A DNA stretch of 54,011 bases from a virus: positions 1-54,011 of IMG/VR virus record IMGVR_UViG_3300024264_002174. One strand, given 5' to 3'. Positions 42,907 to 52,473 of the stretch are shown piece by piece (positions within the stretch are counted from its first letter, which is position 1; each line of letters begins with the position of its first letter). A program made the translations under genes and the position numbers. Below the pieces are notes generated by a model, which was not told the DNA's origin, did no database searches, and was given only the letters and a program-made list of their open reading frames with translations.

Positions 42907-45900
42907 TTATGGTGCTGACGCTGAGTCTGGCATCAAGAAATATCTTGAGTTGTTAGTATTTTTTCCTTCTGCAAAAATCATTCCCCAGTTATCTGATCCT
43001 TCTGTGGTATCCTTTACAGGAAAGTAGTATATACCCGAACCAACTGTTCCCGGTATAGAAGCATCTTTAGCATATAAATAGAATTCTTTAGCAGTTCCTG
43101 TACCATCTGGTGGTACTCCGTCATACATAGTTTTAGGTTTACCAAACTGATTACTTGCGCTTGGAAATACAATTACTACGTGTTGTGATCCTCCTGAGCT
43201 AAAATTAAAATATCCAAGAGTTGAAGTTCCTCCTGCTCCTGTATCGGATAATGTACTCAATGATGAAGAAGCAAGTAAGGTTACCTTAGCAGATGCTCCA
43301 TATGAAGATGTAAAGGAGCTTCCTATTGAACCACTTATTAAATGAGATATTAAAGAGCCTGATTCAACTGCTACTCCATCTCCTCCAGTGTCTCCTGCTG
43401 ATCCAAAAAATTGAGCTTCTGATGCTGGGTTAGCTGCCCAGTTTACTCCGTACCCGTATACTAATCCTTTTTGTGATACTATAGTTAAGTCCCTATTATA
43501 GCTTCTACTCTTGTTAAAGTTATCTACTATTGATGCACTATAATTATAAGTACCAGCTGTTAATGTACTTGCAGCTTGGATTTCATATGATGATGAATTT
43601 GCATTTTGAGGTACTGCTTTAAAAGAAGAAGCGTTCGTTCCTCCTAACGACATTGAAAAGGGAGTATCGCTTTCATCATCAGTTATAGATACAGATACTA
43701 AGTTAGTATTAATAGATACAGAAGCTGTAAAATCAGCTGTTTGGTTAGTAAATGATGCTGCTGGTGAGCTATTAGCAGTAATATTTACTGTAATGCTACC
43801 TGAACCAATATTATCATATTGATCTCTAAAAGTTATATTAGATGTATAACTATCTCCTGAACCAGATGATGAGCCGCTTACATTTTGACCTATAGTCAGA
43901 TTACCGCTATTGTTTACTACAATTGCAGCATTAGAAGAAGTAAAAGATTGTACTGCGGCAGAGTTATATTGAGGTGAATAAGTAACTCCTAAGTCACCTT
44001 GAGTTCCAGTTCTACCGTTAGAGTTAGTTACTATATTAGAGCCACTCAATGCAGATTCTATTATATAAAAAGTTCCATTAGTAGTTAAACTACCTATTGG
44101 TGCTTGATTTACAGTAAAGCTTACTGGTCCAGTACTGGTATCAAAACTACCTGTGTCAGATATAGAAGAAGTAAATTGAAAATCTCCTGCAGCTAAATTA
44201 GCACTAGCGGTAATTAAAAATGTAGTTCCTGATCTATTTGATCCTAAATTAGAGGATCCTGTAAATGTATATGAACTAAAATCTATTGCATCTCCATCAG
44301 GGTCCGAAAAAGATATAGTATATAATGTATTGCTTGTCCTTGCTCCGTTAGTATTTAAGTTAGCTGTAGTAGGAGTAGAAGTTATATTAGGTGCTGAGTT
44401 ATCAGTTACTGTAATTGTAAAAGTATCTACAGCGGTGGTTCCAAATGAATTAGATGCTGTTACTGATGCATTAAGGGTTTCCCCTCCTAAGTGAGAACCT
44501 GATATATTTGCTGATAAAGTTATATAGCCTGAGCTGTTTATAGCAAATTTTGATGTAGGATTTACATTCCAAGTAACTGATTGTCCGTTAGTCACACTAT
44601 ACCTTGCTGCGGTACCTGCTATTCCGGAAGTTGCTGTAGTAACACTTGCTCCGTTTAGTGCAGATTCTATAATATAGAAAGAACCGTTAGAAGTTATACT
44701 TGGTCCTACGTCATCTGCTATAGTTAATGTTATAGCTGCTGAAGCTGAGGTTGAATTGTATGAATCTGTTACTGAAGCGCTATAGATGTATGTATCTATA
44801 ATGTCAGAATTAATATTTTGAGATGATTTTCTAGTTATTACCCCATTTGAAGCCATCGAAAAAGGATCTTCATGCGGGTCAGACTGGCTTGTTCCTGAAT
44901 AAGTTCCTGTATTTACAATACTACTACCGTTTTTAAGTCCAGCTAAAGTAAAGTTTTTAAATACTATACTATCACCTTCAGGATCAGTAGCAGATATCTG
45001 TTTAGAACTATCTCCATCGTTTTCATCTTCACTAAACCCAGTTAATGTCTGATTATTTATTGTTGGTATTGTATTATCTACTACAGTTACTGTAATAGGT
45101 AAGGTATTTACTGAATCAGTATCTTGTCCAGCTTGAAAATGTTCATCTGAAGCAGTTATACTGAAAGAATATGAAGAAGTAGTCTCATAATCTAAAGAAC
45201 TCGTAGCTTGTGCTACTGATACGTAAGTTGCATACTTAGTTATACTAAAATGATTGCCAGGTATTGAGCTAGATTGAATAGTTATAGTGTCTGATTCAGC
45301 GTCAGTGAAGTATATCTTGGTTAACTCACCTGAAGATGCATTTTCATTTCTAGTTGTACTAAAAGAAGATATTATTGAACCGCCTGTCGAGGTTTCCCTA
45401 AATACTGGGGCAGCATTAGGTGTAACTCGTATATAAATTGTTTTATTTGTTGTTGCATTAAAAGTATCTGTTGCAGATACTATTATAGGGTGAGCAAGTA
45501 CGTCATCTCCTCTATTATCTGTATTAAATGATGCAGAAGCTAAGGAATTAAGAGTAATCAATCCACTCCCCGAAACTCTAAAGAGATCTGCAGTGTAAGC
45601 ACTACTTGTACTAAATGTTAATGACTGTCCCTCTGCATCTGACCCGGCTATAGTAACCACTGATGAACCAGAAGCTTGATATTCTTCAATTACCTGATTT
45701 CCAGTGCTTATAGAAGGGCTTGTATTAGGAAAAAACACAGCATTTAAGAAATCTACTACACTTCCACTAGTTCCTGGGTTAAAAGAAGCACTAAATAGCC
45801 CTCTAAGGTTTTCATTTGATACTATTCTATTACCATTAAAATCAACTTGATCTGATCCTGATAGTATGCCTGCTCCCAAATCAGCTATCTTAGCGTTAGT

Positions 45901-46716
45901 AAGGGTAAAGGAAGATCCTCCTCCTGATCCAAAACCAGCTGATGCTGCTGATGCTGATGTAAGATATCCTAAAGTAGTTATTTGAGCTGATGACGATACT
46001 GTCCCTGTAGGAATAGATGTTATATAGGAAGAAGTAGCAGCTTGAAGTGAATCTAATCTACTAGAAGCTGAGCTAGTAAAGGTGTTTAACTCACCTATAT
46101 CTCCAGAAGATGTAATGAATCCTAAATTCTCTATTTGAGCTGAACTACTAATGGTTCCAGCAGGTACTGAAGTGAGATATGAGGAAGTTGCAGCATTTAA
46201 AGCTGTAATACTTGTATTGGCTGAAGAGGTAAAGATATTTAACTGTGTAACATCACCTGAACTAGTAGCGAATCCAAGAGCTTCTATTTGAGTAGAACTA
46301 CTAACTATACCAGAAGGTTTATTACTTAAGTCTGAATAGCTTGAGACACCAGAAGAGGTTATAAACCCAAGCGTTTCTATCTGAGCTGATGACGATACTG
46401 TCCCAGAAGGAGCAGAAGTGAGGTAAGAAGATGTAGCTGCCTGTAATGAACTTAATCTAGTTAAAGTAGAGCCAGTAAATGTGTTGGTTGAACCACTAAA
46501 TTGATTTAATGGTAGTAATGAAACACCTACTGATCCCGCTTCTAACGTGGATATCCTAGTATCTATACTAGAACCATTTAATATTATATCTGATCCAGAT
46601 ACTTTTAGTGATCCTGTTAACTGTAATCCTAAATTACTAGGTCTAAACACAGCAGTAGTAATAGAACTACTTCTAAATATTAACGATCCCGATAATTCTG
46701 TGCTAAAATTTGTCAT
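42907..46716 (-). CDS. Giant adhesin-like fibre with cadherin/Ig-like repeats
   Basis: The 1269-aa protein is the largest in the window. The first 280 residues contain repeated helical/Ser-rich units (SSSAQIETLGFITSSG-like, about four copies) that look like a trimeric coiled stalk. The central part (about 300-1080) has tandem cadherin/Ig-like domains: repeats of SxxFYIIESALxG, NxxPVFRETS-type edges and acidic calcium-like loops such as FTDAESDTITIQSSS and ISATDPEGDSIVFKNF. The C-terminal 190 residues form a separate globular part. The protein is likely a receptor-binding adhesin. A promoter-type motif lies 34 nt upstream. Confidence 0.75.
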   Translation of the reverse strand: MTNFSTELSGSLIFRSSSITTAVFRPSNLGLQLTGSLKVSGSDIILNGSSIDTRISTLEAGSVGVSLLPLNQFSGSTNTFTGSTLTRLSSLQAATSSYLTSAPSGTVSSSAQIETLGFITSSGVSSYSDLSNKPSGIVSSSTQIEALGFATSSGDVTQLNIFTSSANTSITALNAATSSYLTSVPAGTISSSAQIENLGFITSSGDIGELNTFTSSASSRLDSLQAATSSYITSIPTGTVSSSAQITTLGYLTSASAASAGFGSGGGSSFTLTNAKIADLGAGILSGSDQVDFNGNRIVSNENLRGLFSASFNPGTSGSVVDFLNAVFFPNTSPSISTGNQVIEEYQASGSSVVTIAGSDAEGQSLTFSTSSAYTADLFRVSGSGLITLNSLASASFNTDNRGDDVLAHPIIVSATDTFNATTNKTIYIRVTPNAAPVFRETSTGGSIISSFSTTRNENASSGELTKIYFTDAESDTITIQSSSIPGNHFSITKYATYVSVAQATSSLDYETTSSYSFSITASDEHFQAGQDTDSVNTLPITVTVVDNTIPTINNQTLTGFSEDENDGDSSKQISATDPEGDSIVFKNFTLAGLKNGSSIVNTGTYSGTSQSDPHEDPFSMASNGVITRKSSQNINSDIIDTYIYSASVTDSYNSTSASAAITLTIADDVGPSITSNGSFYIIESALNGASVTTATSGIAGTAARYSVTNGQSVTWNVNPTSKFAINSSGYITLSANISGSHLGGETLNASVTASNSFGTTAVDTFTITVTDNSAPNITSTPTTANLNTNGARTSNTLYTISFSDPDGDAIDFSSYTFTGSSNLGSNRSGTTFLITASANLAAGDFQFTSSISDTGSFDTSTGPVSFTVNQAPIGSLTTNGTFYIIESALSGSNIVTNSNGRTGTQGDLGVTYSPQYNSAAVQSFTSSNAAIVVNNSGNLTIGQNVSGSSSGSGDSYTSNITFRDQYDNIGSGSITVNITANSSPAASFTNQTADFTASVSINTNLVSVSITDDESDTPFSMSLGGTNASSFKAVPQNANSSSYEIQAASTLTAGTYNYSASIVDNFNKSRSYNRDLTIVSQKGLVYGYGVNWAANPASEAQFFGSAGDTGGDGVAVESGSLISHLISGSIGSSFTSSYGASAKVTLLASSSLSTLSDTGAGGTSTLGYFNFSSGGSQHVVIVFPSASNQFGKPKTMYDGVPPDGTGTAKEFYLYAKDASIPGTVGSGIYYFPVKDTTEGSDNWGMIFAEGKNTNNSRYFLMPDSASAP

Positions 46717-46749
46717 TATCTGCTTTTTTCACAAGATTTTTGAGTCTTG

Positions 46750-46760
46750 TTATAAATATC
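46750..46760 (-). promoter_or_regulatory. Putative late promoter motif GATATTTATAA
   Basis: The minus strand reads GATATTTATAACAAG, 34 nt before the ATG of the 1269-aa gene. It overlaps one arm of a short inverted repeat, ACAAGA/TCTTGT (46731-46750). Confidence 0.45.
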
Positions 46761-46764
46761 TCTT

Positions 46765-47622
46765 TTAAAAACTATCTTCAGTTTCAGCTCCGAATTTAAT
46801 AGCAGATTTAGAATAAAATTTCTTTGAATTATAAGCTTGTGCATTAATCGTATCTGTTATAATATGTCCTAAGAGGTTAATATTGAATTCTGTTTTATTA
46901 ATTCTTTCATTTCCTTGTACAACCTCGGTAACAGTAGTATAACTATCTATCATTGCTCTGAATCTAAACTTAGATGGGTTACCCCAGTAGGAATCAGAAG
47001 CAAAATTAATACCTTCTATTATTTTATTATTTTGTTCTAAGTAGTCTGTAAATATAATACAAGAGTATACTATGTTTACATAGTCAGGTATTACAACAGC
47101 ATAGTATTCCTTTTCAGGAACTCTGTTATTTAGTACAGAAAACTTATCATATACGTTTTGTTTAGAAAAAGTCTTAGTAAAGATCCCAAAATTATGAGGA
47201 TTATTAGCATCTAACTTGTTTCCTAACTGTCTATTCTTTTCTAATGAGTCTCTCCTAAACATTATTATAGGAGCTTGCATTTTTCCGTTCTTATCTCTGT
47301 AATATCCATCTTTTTGAACTGCTGACCAGCGTTCAGGTGAACCGTACACAAGAGGCACGTTAAGTTTTTTACCATTTTGAGTAACTTGAGGTCTTAATAC
47401 ATCATTAAAATAGTAAAAGATAGCTTCATCTATATCTTTTATACCTACTTTGAAGTTTTGAACCTCATCATTATCTCTTCTTATCTGGTTTTCTCTGTTT
47501 TTATCAGTATTAAGTGAGGCTTTAGAGTTTATTTCAGCACCAGATTCAGGATTTTTATACGTAGATATTGAATCCTGTGATAGTTGTTCTTGTGACTTAG
47601 GTATATTAGGTTTCTGTGCCAT
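46765..47622 (-). CDS. gp15: Tail sheath stabiliser/completion protein, gp15-like
   Basis: The 285-aa protein contains VPLVYGSPERWSAVQKDGYY near residue 90 and FGIFTKTFSKQNVYDKF further on, a pattern resembling T4 gp15 (272 aa), which ends the tail after sheath assembly. It follows directly the gp14-like gene (1-bp gap) and precedes the fibre operon. N-terminal 60 residues are polar and disordered. Assignment rests on the ordered neck block 13-14-15 and on the VP(I/L)xYxSxER-type motif. Confidence is moderate. Confidence 0.6.
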   Translation of the reverse strand: MAQKPNIPKSQEQLSQDSISTYKNPESGAEINSKASLNTDKNRENQIRRDNDEVQNFKVGIKDIDEAIFYYFNDVLRPQVTQNGKKLNVPLVYGSPERWSAVQKDGYYRDKNGKMQAPIIMFRRDSLEKNRQLGNKLDANNPHNFGIFTKTFSKQNVYDKFSVLNNRVPEKEYYAVVIPDYVNIVYSCIIFTDYLEQNNKIIEGINFASDSYWGNPSKFRFRAMIDSYTTVTEVVQGNERINKTEFNINLLGHIITDTINAQAYNSKKFYSKSAIKFGAETEDSF

Positions 47623-47623
47623 A

Positions 47624-48109
47624 TTATCTTACTTCTGCTATGCCAACTCTGTCGGCTCTTGTTAAATGACAGTCTACTATTATAGATATAGAAGAACCAA
47701 ATCCAGATGTGCTTGAATTAAGGTTATAACTACTGTCTCTGCCTAAGAATAACTGGTTCTCTCTTACTGTATCAACTTCATAGTAGTCTTCATGCCAAGA
47801 TATGATATCTCCTACCTCTGGTACTACATTTACGTCTGATAGGTCAGGTCTTAAGAATGCAAATGATGCTTCTCTACCTAAATCAGGTCCGAACTCTTGT
47901 ATATCTATAACTTGATCACCTCTAGTTATTAAACAATTGAGCTTTACAGCTGTATTATATGTTTTTTCTAGTGATTCACCGTAGATATTTACATTTATTT
48001 CATCTAATGCTATCTTATAGTACAATATCTCTTGTTCTACTATATCTTTTAGTAGTTCTCTATTAATACTTACCAGTAAATCAAAGTCTCTGTTGGATCC
48101 AAATAGCAT
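47624..48109 (-). CDS. gp14: Neck protein, gp14-like
   Basis: The 161-aa protein starts FGSNRDFDLLVSINREL, then has an ISWHEDYYEVDTVRENQLF segment near residue 105, the beta-hairpin region found in neck and head-completion proteins. T4 gp14 is 256 aa, so this is short. It lies between the 106-aa gene (1-bp gap) and the gp15-like gene. With gp13 it would close the portal vertex and provide the attachment site for the tail. Assignment is from order and local motif. Confidence 0.55.
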   Translation of the reverse strand: MLFGSNRDFDLLVSINRELLKDIVEQEILYYKIALDEINVNIYGESLEKTYNTAVKLNCLITRGDQVIDIQEFGPDLGREASFAFLRPDLSDVNVVPEVGDIISWHEDYYEVDTVRENQLFLGRDSSYNLNSSTSGFGSSISIIVDCHLTRADRVGIAEVR

Positions 48110-48110
48110 A

Positions 48111-48431
48111 TTAGTATTCTCCTGGTGTTTTCATTCGTTCTACTGATTTACCAGCTACTTTAAACGAACTTACCTCTTGATACCTACTCATCGCATTTTG
48201 TTTTAATGATTCAAATGCTTCAGATGGTGGTTTCTGAGTGATTATTTTTACTTTAAATATGTATCTATTGCTTGAATCATCTGAATTAGCAATAGTACAT
48301 GTGGTTACACCGGGTAACGCTCTAATTAGGTCAGCTAGTACTGATGGACTAGTATCATTACTAATTACCTGCACCATTGCTCTAAAAGGCGTATAAGTTG
48401 CCTCTCCTAGTATAATCTTATGTAACTTCAT
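48111..48431 (-). CDS. Small neck-region protein, unknown
   Basis: The 106-aa protein has a ferredoxin-like alpha/beta rhythm (AMVQVISNDTSPSVLADLIR, then IFKVKIITQKPPSEAFESL) and a basic C-terminus. It starts on the last base of the gp13-like stop (1-bp overlap) and is followed by the gp14-like gene. It is conserved enough in style to be a real gene, but I cannot name it. An assembly factor or head-tail connector subunit is likely. Confidence 0.55.
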   Translation of the reverse strand: MKLHKIILGEATYTPFRAMVQVISNDTSPSVLADLIRALPGVTTCTIANSDDSSNRYIFKVKIITQKPPSEAFESLKQNAMSRYQEVSSFKVAGKSVERMKTPGEY

Positions 48432-49573
48432 TATCCTATATATATTGTATAAGGAACATCACTTAATGTTTTCCTTAAATTTTCACCTTCACTAGCTTTT
48501 CTCTCTAATTGAGCTTGTCTAGACGTCTGTTCCAACATTTCTTTTAGTTCTGTTAATAAAGATTCTTTTTCTGCTCTAGAATCGGTAAGTAAATCAGCTT
48601 GATTCAGTGTTGCTTCACTTCCAGGCACTGGAACTGTTTGGTATTTACCTCTAATATATGCTAGTAGTTCTTTTGCTAGTGCTAATGTATATCTAAAGAT
48701 CCACTGTCTACCAACACTATTGATTTGAGAATAAACTGGGTTATTATACGGTACTTCTCCTACGTTAGTTATAAGATTGGTATCGGTTGTATGTGTTGCA
48801 GAGCGTTTATCGTTAATTTTGTAGTATTCGAACCTTACTTTAGTAGCTCTTTTAGGCACTGGGAATAATTTCAGTCTATTATTAACTAATTCAAAGGAAT
48901 AAGCAGATCTTCTTATTTGATCATTAAATTCAATTGCCTGTACCTTTAGTATGTCATAAGAAGCAGGCATTAATAAGAAATTTACACCAGGACTATATGA
49001 TCCAAAGTCAAAAGCGTCCATTAAAGACTGTACTCCTGTACCTGTACCTGCATAAGGGTCAAAATACCTTAATATTGCTGGTGGTGCTTCGTAAAATATC
49101 TTTCTTACCTCTATACTACCGGTAATACCTTCATCTAAAGCCCATTGGTCCATATCGTACTCTTGAACATTCTTCGTAGTATTAAGTGAACCAGTATATC
49201 TTGTAGTATATCCTCCTACTTCAGCTTCTGTACCATAGTTCTTACTAATTTCAACTACTCTCTGTAAAGAAGAGTCTATTAATTTATTATTAAAGCTACT
49301 TCCTGTACTAATACCTTCTACACTTAAGTAGTTTTCACGTATTTTGTATTGAAAGACTTCGTTTCCGTAAGTAGTAACAGCTTCTTCGAAACATGCAAAG
49401 AAAGATCCGTCTTGTAACTCTACATCCATTAAAGGAAATCCTAGGCGAGTACCACAAAATTTAGCTACCTTTTCAGCATCTGCTTGGAAAGAAGTATCCG
49501 TATCATAAAATCCGAAAGGTGTAGAGCCAGTTGTAAAAGTTGCACTACCGTCCCATATAGTAACATTAGCCAT
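48431..49573 (-). CDS. gp13: Neck protein, gp13-like
   Basis: The 380-aa protein matches the T4-type neck protein in length (gp13 is 309 aa) and in context. It contains FFACFEEAVTTYGNEVFQYK (residues about 60-80), AILRYFDPYAGTGTGVQS and the LLMPASYDILKVQAIEFNDQ segment found in gp13-like proteins of marine myophages. It would finish the head by sealing the portal. It precedes a terminator-separated capsid gene upstream and has its own promoter-type motif. Confidence 0.7.
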   Translation of the reverse strand: MANVTIWDGSATFTTGSTPFGFYDTDTSFQADAEKVAKFCGTRLGFPLMDVELQDGSFFACFEEAVTTYGNEVFQYKIRENYLSVEGISTGSSFNNKLIDSSLQRVVEISKNYGTEAEVGGYTTRYTGSLNTTKNVQEYDMDQWALDEGITGSIEVRKIFYEAPPAILRYFDPYAGTGTGVQSLMDAFDFGSYSPGVNFLLMPASYDILKVQAIEFNDQIRRSAYSFELVNNRLKLFPVPKRATKVRFEYYKINDKRSATHTTDTNLITNVGEVPYNNPVYSQINSVGRQWIFRYTLALAKELLAYIRGKYQTVPVPGSEATLNQADLLTDSRAEKESLLTELKEMLEQTSRQAQLERKASEGENLRKTLSDVPYTIYIG

Positions 49574-49585
49574 TTATAAGAGTTT

Positions 49586-49595
49586 TATATAAATA
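49586..49595 (-). promoter_or_regulatory. Putative late promoter motif TATTTATATA
   Basis: The minus strand reads GGCTATTTATATAAAACTC, 12 nt before the ATG of the gp13-like gene. It follows the capsid terminator directly. Confidence 0.5.
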
Positions 49596-49598
49596 GCC

Positions 49599-49624
49599 AA
49601 AAAAAAAGAGGCCCGAAGGCCTCT
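49599..49624 (-). terminator. Rho-independent terminator after major capsid gene
   Basis: On the minus strand AGAGGCC-TTCG-GGCCTCT is followed by nine T. The UUCG tetraloop and long U-tract make it a strong terminator, as expected after a highly expressed capsid gene. Confidence 0.92.
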
Positions 49625-49647
49625 CTTTATACATATTCTAAGTAATC

Positions 49648-51237
49648 TTAGATCTGAGATAAGTCTGAGATAAAGATTTTTCCGTAGAATTCTGGTCTGA
49701 TCATCTTCTTAGCGTAACGAGTCATTAAACCTTTACGTGGAGTGAAGGTTTCTGGATCGTATACTAGAGGAGTCATCATTAATGGTACGTAAGGTGCATA
49801 TACAGCTCCTGTTTCTAGGAATTGTGAACCTCTAAATCCTAACAAGATTGTATTTTCAGTCATATAAGGATTCTTATATACTTTAAATCTGTTAGCTAGA
49901 GATCCTACTCTCTGTACGCCCATGTTGAATTCAGCCTGATCTCCGTCAGTAGCAGCTGCATATCCTGGAATAGATTCTAAGATTGTAGCAACAGTTGGAG
50001 AACATACTAGGAAGTTAGCTCCACCTCTTAACGTTTTCTGGTGAATTTTGTTAGATACTTTTTGGATTTTAGTACCAAGAGTTTGGAACCATTGTCCTTG
50101 AGTATTGTAGAAATCAGATGTGTCAGTTGACCAAGCACTTCCGTTCCATACTTTGTTGTTTTCAGCAGACCATCTTTCAGTAGTTCTTGCATCCAAGATC
50201 AACATATCAAGAATCTCTAGATCGATTTCCATTGAAATGTATTCACTTAGTAGTGAAGTCAATTCAGCTTCTGCATCGATTGAGTGATATGCGTTAAGGT
50301 CTTGAGCAAATTCTGGAGTCCATTGTGCTTTTAACTTACGTGTTTTAGCAACAATTGCTTCAGAAGCAAGATTTACGTCAATTTCAGGAATTCTGATTGA
50401 TGTATCTACAGCTCTATCAGAGTTAGCTTCAAAGTCTCCTCTGTCGTTATCTACTGGTTGAGTTTGGTATAATACAGTCGCATTTACTGAAGATACAGTA
50501 AGGTTTGAAGCAGTAACAACGAATGTTACAGCATTTCCGCTTACAGTAGTTAATTCAGGGTGAGATGTAACGTCAACAGAAGCAGATAATACTCTAAATG
50601 CTCTTGCAGCTAGATAATCAGCGTTATCAGATCCTGCGAAAGTAGTTGTTAAAGTTTTGAACTGTCCAGTAGCTAGATCAGCATTGTAGCCGATAGAAGC
50701 TGAAGTAGCTGCACCTGCAGATGTTCCAGCAAAAGCTTTAGACGAAGAATTGATAGTATATCCGAATTGTCCAGCGCCATAAAGACCACCAGATACGTCT
50801 ACATCAACTCCCATTTTAGTTCCAGCTTCAGTTACATTACCGTATAAGTTTCCACCGTCAGCACGTCCTCCTACTCCGTCTCCATATTTGAAGTCTAGGT
50901 AGAATACTAGCCCTGAAGGCAAATTCATTGGTTGTACTGATACAAAGTCTTGCGCTACGATTTGAGCGAATACTTTACGTACTAATGGTAGAGCAACACC
51001 TGCCCACTGCTCGCCATCGCCAGCTGTGAAGGTTCCAGTTGAAGTACCAACGTTGTTGGCTTCAGCTACAATTTGTTTAGCTTGGTTTTCAAGGATCATA
51101 GCCATGTTACTAGCTACTCTCTTATCCTCGATACCTTCTAACAAACCAGAAGCTTGCCACTTTTCTGCTAATCTAGCAGAGTCAGCCTGTAGGCTTTTGT
51201 AAGTGTTTGAGCTCTCAAGTAAATTTTTAATTTCCAT
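49648..51237 (-). CDS. gp23: Major capsid protein, T4 gp23-like
   Basis: The 529-aa protein is close to T4 gp23 in length (521 aa). It has the propeptide region (residues 1-59), a prohead-protease-type site at VAE59|A60, and the gp23 core signature FVSVQPMNLPSGLVFYLDF. Later segments (DLNAYHSIDAEAELTSLLSEYIS and the C-terminal GKIFISDLSQI) also fit gp23. It forms the hexameric capsid shell. The gene is followed by a strong terminator. Confidence 0.95.
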   Translation of the reverse strand: MEIKNLLESSNTYKSLQADSARLAEKWQASGLLEGIEDKRVASNMAMILENQAKQIVAEANNVGTSTGTFTAGDGEQWAGVALPLVRKVFAQIVAQDFVSVQPMNLPSGLVFYLDFKYGDGVGGRADGGNLYGNVTEAGTKMGVDVDVSGGLYGAGQFGYTINSSSKAFAGTSAGAATSASIGYNADLATGQFKTLTTTFAGSDNADYLAARAFRVLSASVDVTSHPELTTVSGNAVTFVVTASNLTVSSVNATVLYQTQPVDNDRGDFEANSDRAVDTSIRIPEIDVNLASEAIVAKTRKLKAQWTPEFAQDLNAYHSIDAEAELTSLLSEYISMEIDLEILDMLILDARTTERWSAENNKVWNGSAWSTDTSDFYNTQGQWFQTLGTKIQKVSNKIHQKTLRGGANFLVCSPTVATILESIPGYAAATDGDQAEFNMGVQRVGSLANRFKVYKNPYMTENTILLGFRGSQFLETGAVYAPYVPLMMTPLVYDPETFTPRKGLMTRYAKKMIRPEFYGKIFISDLSQI

Positions 51238-51256
51238 GATAAAATTTAAGTTTAAA

Positions 51257-52369
51257 TTATTTAATTATTCCTGCTAATTTTTGCATTCTACGAACAGCAT
51301 CAGATACTTCACTAATTACTTCAGGTTTTCTAGCTGTAGTTCCTGTAGCTTTAGATGCCATACCTTTATGCTCTTTAATAGTAGTCTCTTTCTTTGTTAC
51401 CATATTTTCACTTACGGTTTCAAATACTAATTTCACTTCTTTTACTGTTTCAGCTTTATCGAAAGCAGCAATAACGTTAACTTTTTGAGACTCATTTAAA
51501 TTATTAGCTTTAAATATTTTGTTAACGTATAAAAGTTTAGAGTTAAGAAGATTAGTTTCATGAAGATCTACTTTAAGCTGCTCGATAGTTTCAAGAGCTT
51601 GCTCTAGTTCTTTATTAGTTACTTCTTTAACTGTTCTGTTGACATTTTTATGTTTGTCTTCTTTTGATTCAGCATCTGCTGGGACTTGAACTGAAGTATC
51701 TTCTTCAATACTTTCGTCTTTCTCGTCTTTATGAGCTTCGTCCACGTCATCGTGATCATCAGCTTCACTAACAGATTCTAATTCTCTTAGAAGTTCATCT
51801 AAGTCAATTTCTTCCTCGTCAGCAGGTTCGTCAACAGGAACTTCAAGTTCTGCTTCGTCTCCCATACCTTCGATATCACCGCCGTCCATATCGTCTGCCG
51901 GTAATTCATCGTCTGCTCCTGCTCCCATTTCGGTAGCAATTACATCTCTGATAAGATCTTTAAACTGATCAACAGTTAAGTCCCCTATTTCGTCGTCACC
52001 TTCTGCTCCTTCAGAGCCTTCAGCGTCTTCGATGTCAGCTTCAGCTTCGTCATCTGATTCTTCAGAGTCATCCTCTACTTCGTCTTCTTCAGCTTCGTCT
52101 TCTGCTTCTCCAATACCTGTAAAGTCTTCCTCTACTGCTTCGTCTTTGTCGTCGTGTCCTTTTGCTTCTTCAACTTCATCTTCATCGACTTCGTTTACTA
52201 CTTCTTCATCTGTGGATTTATCTTCCATCTCTTGAAGTTTAGCAGCTAACATGTCTTTTAGATGAGGAGTTAAAGTCTCTTCTAGGGCTTCTTTAGCGTT
52301 AGCAATAGCGGCTTCTCTTACAGATTTAGCTTCAGCAATAGCTTGCTTGAATAAATCTTTGTTTGCCAT
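51257..52369 (-). CDS. gp22: Prohead core scaffolding protein, gp22-like
   Basis: The 370-aa protein is longer than T4 gp22 (269 aa) because of a very acidic stretch (about residues 55-240, mainly Glu and Asp). The N-terminus is helical with a protease-type site IAE13|A14, and the C-terminus is helical and basic. Scaffold cores are cleaved to peptides during head maturation. It lies between the 217-aa head protein (156-bp gap with terminator) and gp23 (19-bp gap), as in T4 (21-22-23). Confidence 0.85.
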   Translation of the reverse strand: MANKDLFKQAIAEAKSVREAAIANAKEALEETLTPHLKDMLAAKLQEMEDKSTDEEVVNEVDEDEVEEAKGHDDKDEAVEEDFTGIGEAEDEAEEDEVEDDSEESDDEAEADIEDAEGSEGAEGDDEIGDLTVDQFKDLIRDVIATEMGAGADDELPADDMDGGDIEGMGDEAELEVPVDEPADEEEIDLDELLRELESVSEADDHDDVDEAHKDEKDESIEEDTSVQVPADAESKEDKHKNVNRTVKEVTNKELEQALETIEQLKVDLHETNLLNSKLLYVNKIFKANNLNESQKVNVIAAFDKAETVKEVKLVFETVSENMVTKKETTIKEHKGMASKATGTTARKPEVISEVSDAVRRMQKLAGIIK

Positions 52370-52456
52370 TATAAAAAATTTGTGTGGTTTCTGTAGTTAT
52401 TAAGAACTACAATAGAAAATTATATTTTTTGATACAGTATAGTGACTGTATATTCT

Positions 52457-52468
52457 TATATAAATATA
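52457..52468 (-). promoter_or_regulatory. Putative late promoter motif TATATTTATATA
   Basis: The minus strand reads TATATATTTATATAAGAATA, downstream of the terminator and about 88 nt before the ATG of the gp22-like gene, which gives that gene an unusually long leader. Confidence 0.5.
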
Positions 52469-52473
52469 TACTA

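Noticed and set aside
36042-46716. Diversity-generating retroelement acting on fibre genes
   Set aside because: The fibre repeats looked like candidate template/variable repeats, but there is no reverse transcriptase gene and the repeats do not show adenine-specific variation that I could see.
52032-52235. Plus-strand Ser-rich open frame
   Set aside because: It is the antisense shadow of the Glu/Asp-rich stretch of the gp22-like gene; GAA/GAT/GAG codons read backwards give Ser-rich frames.
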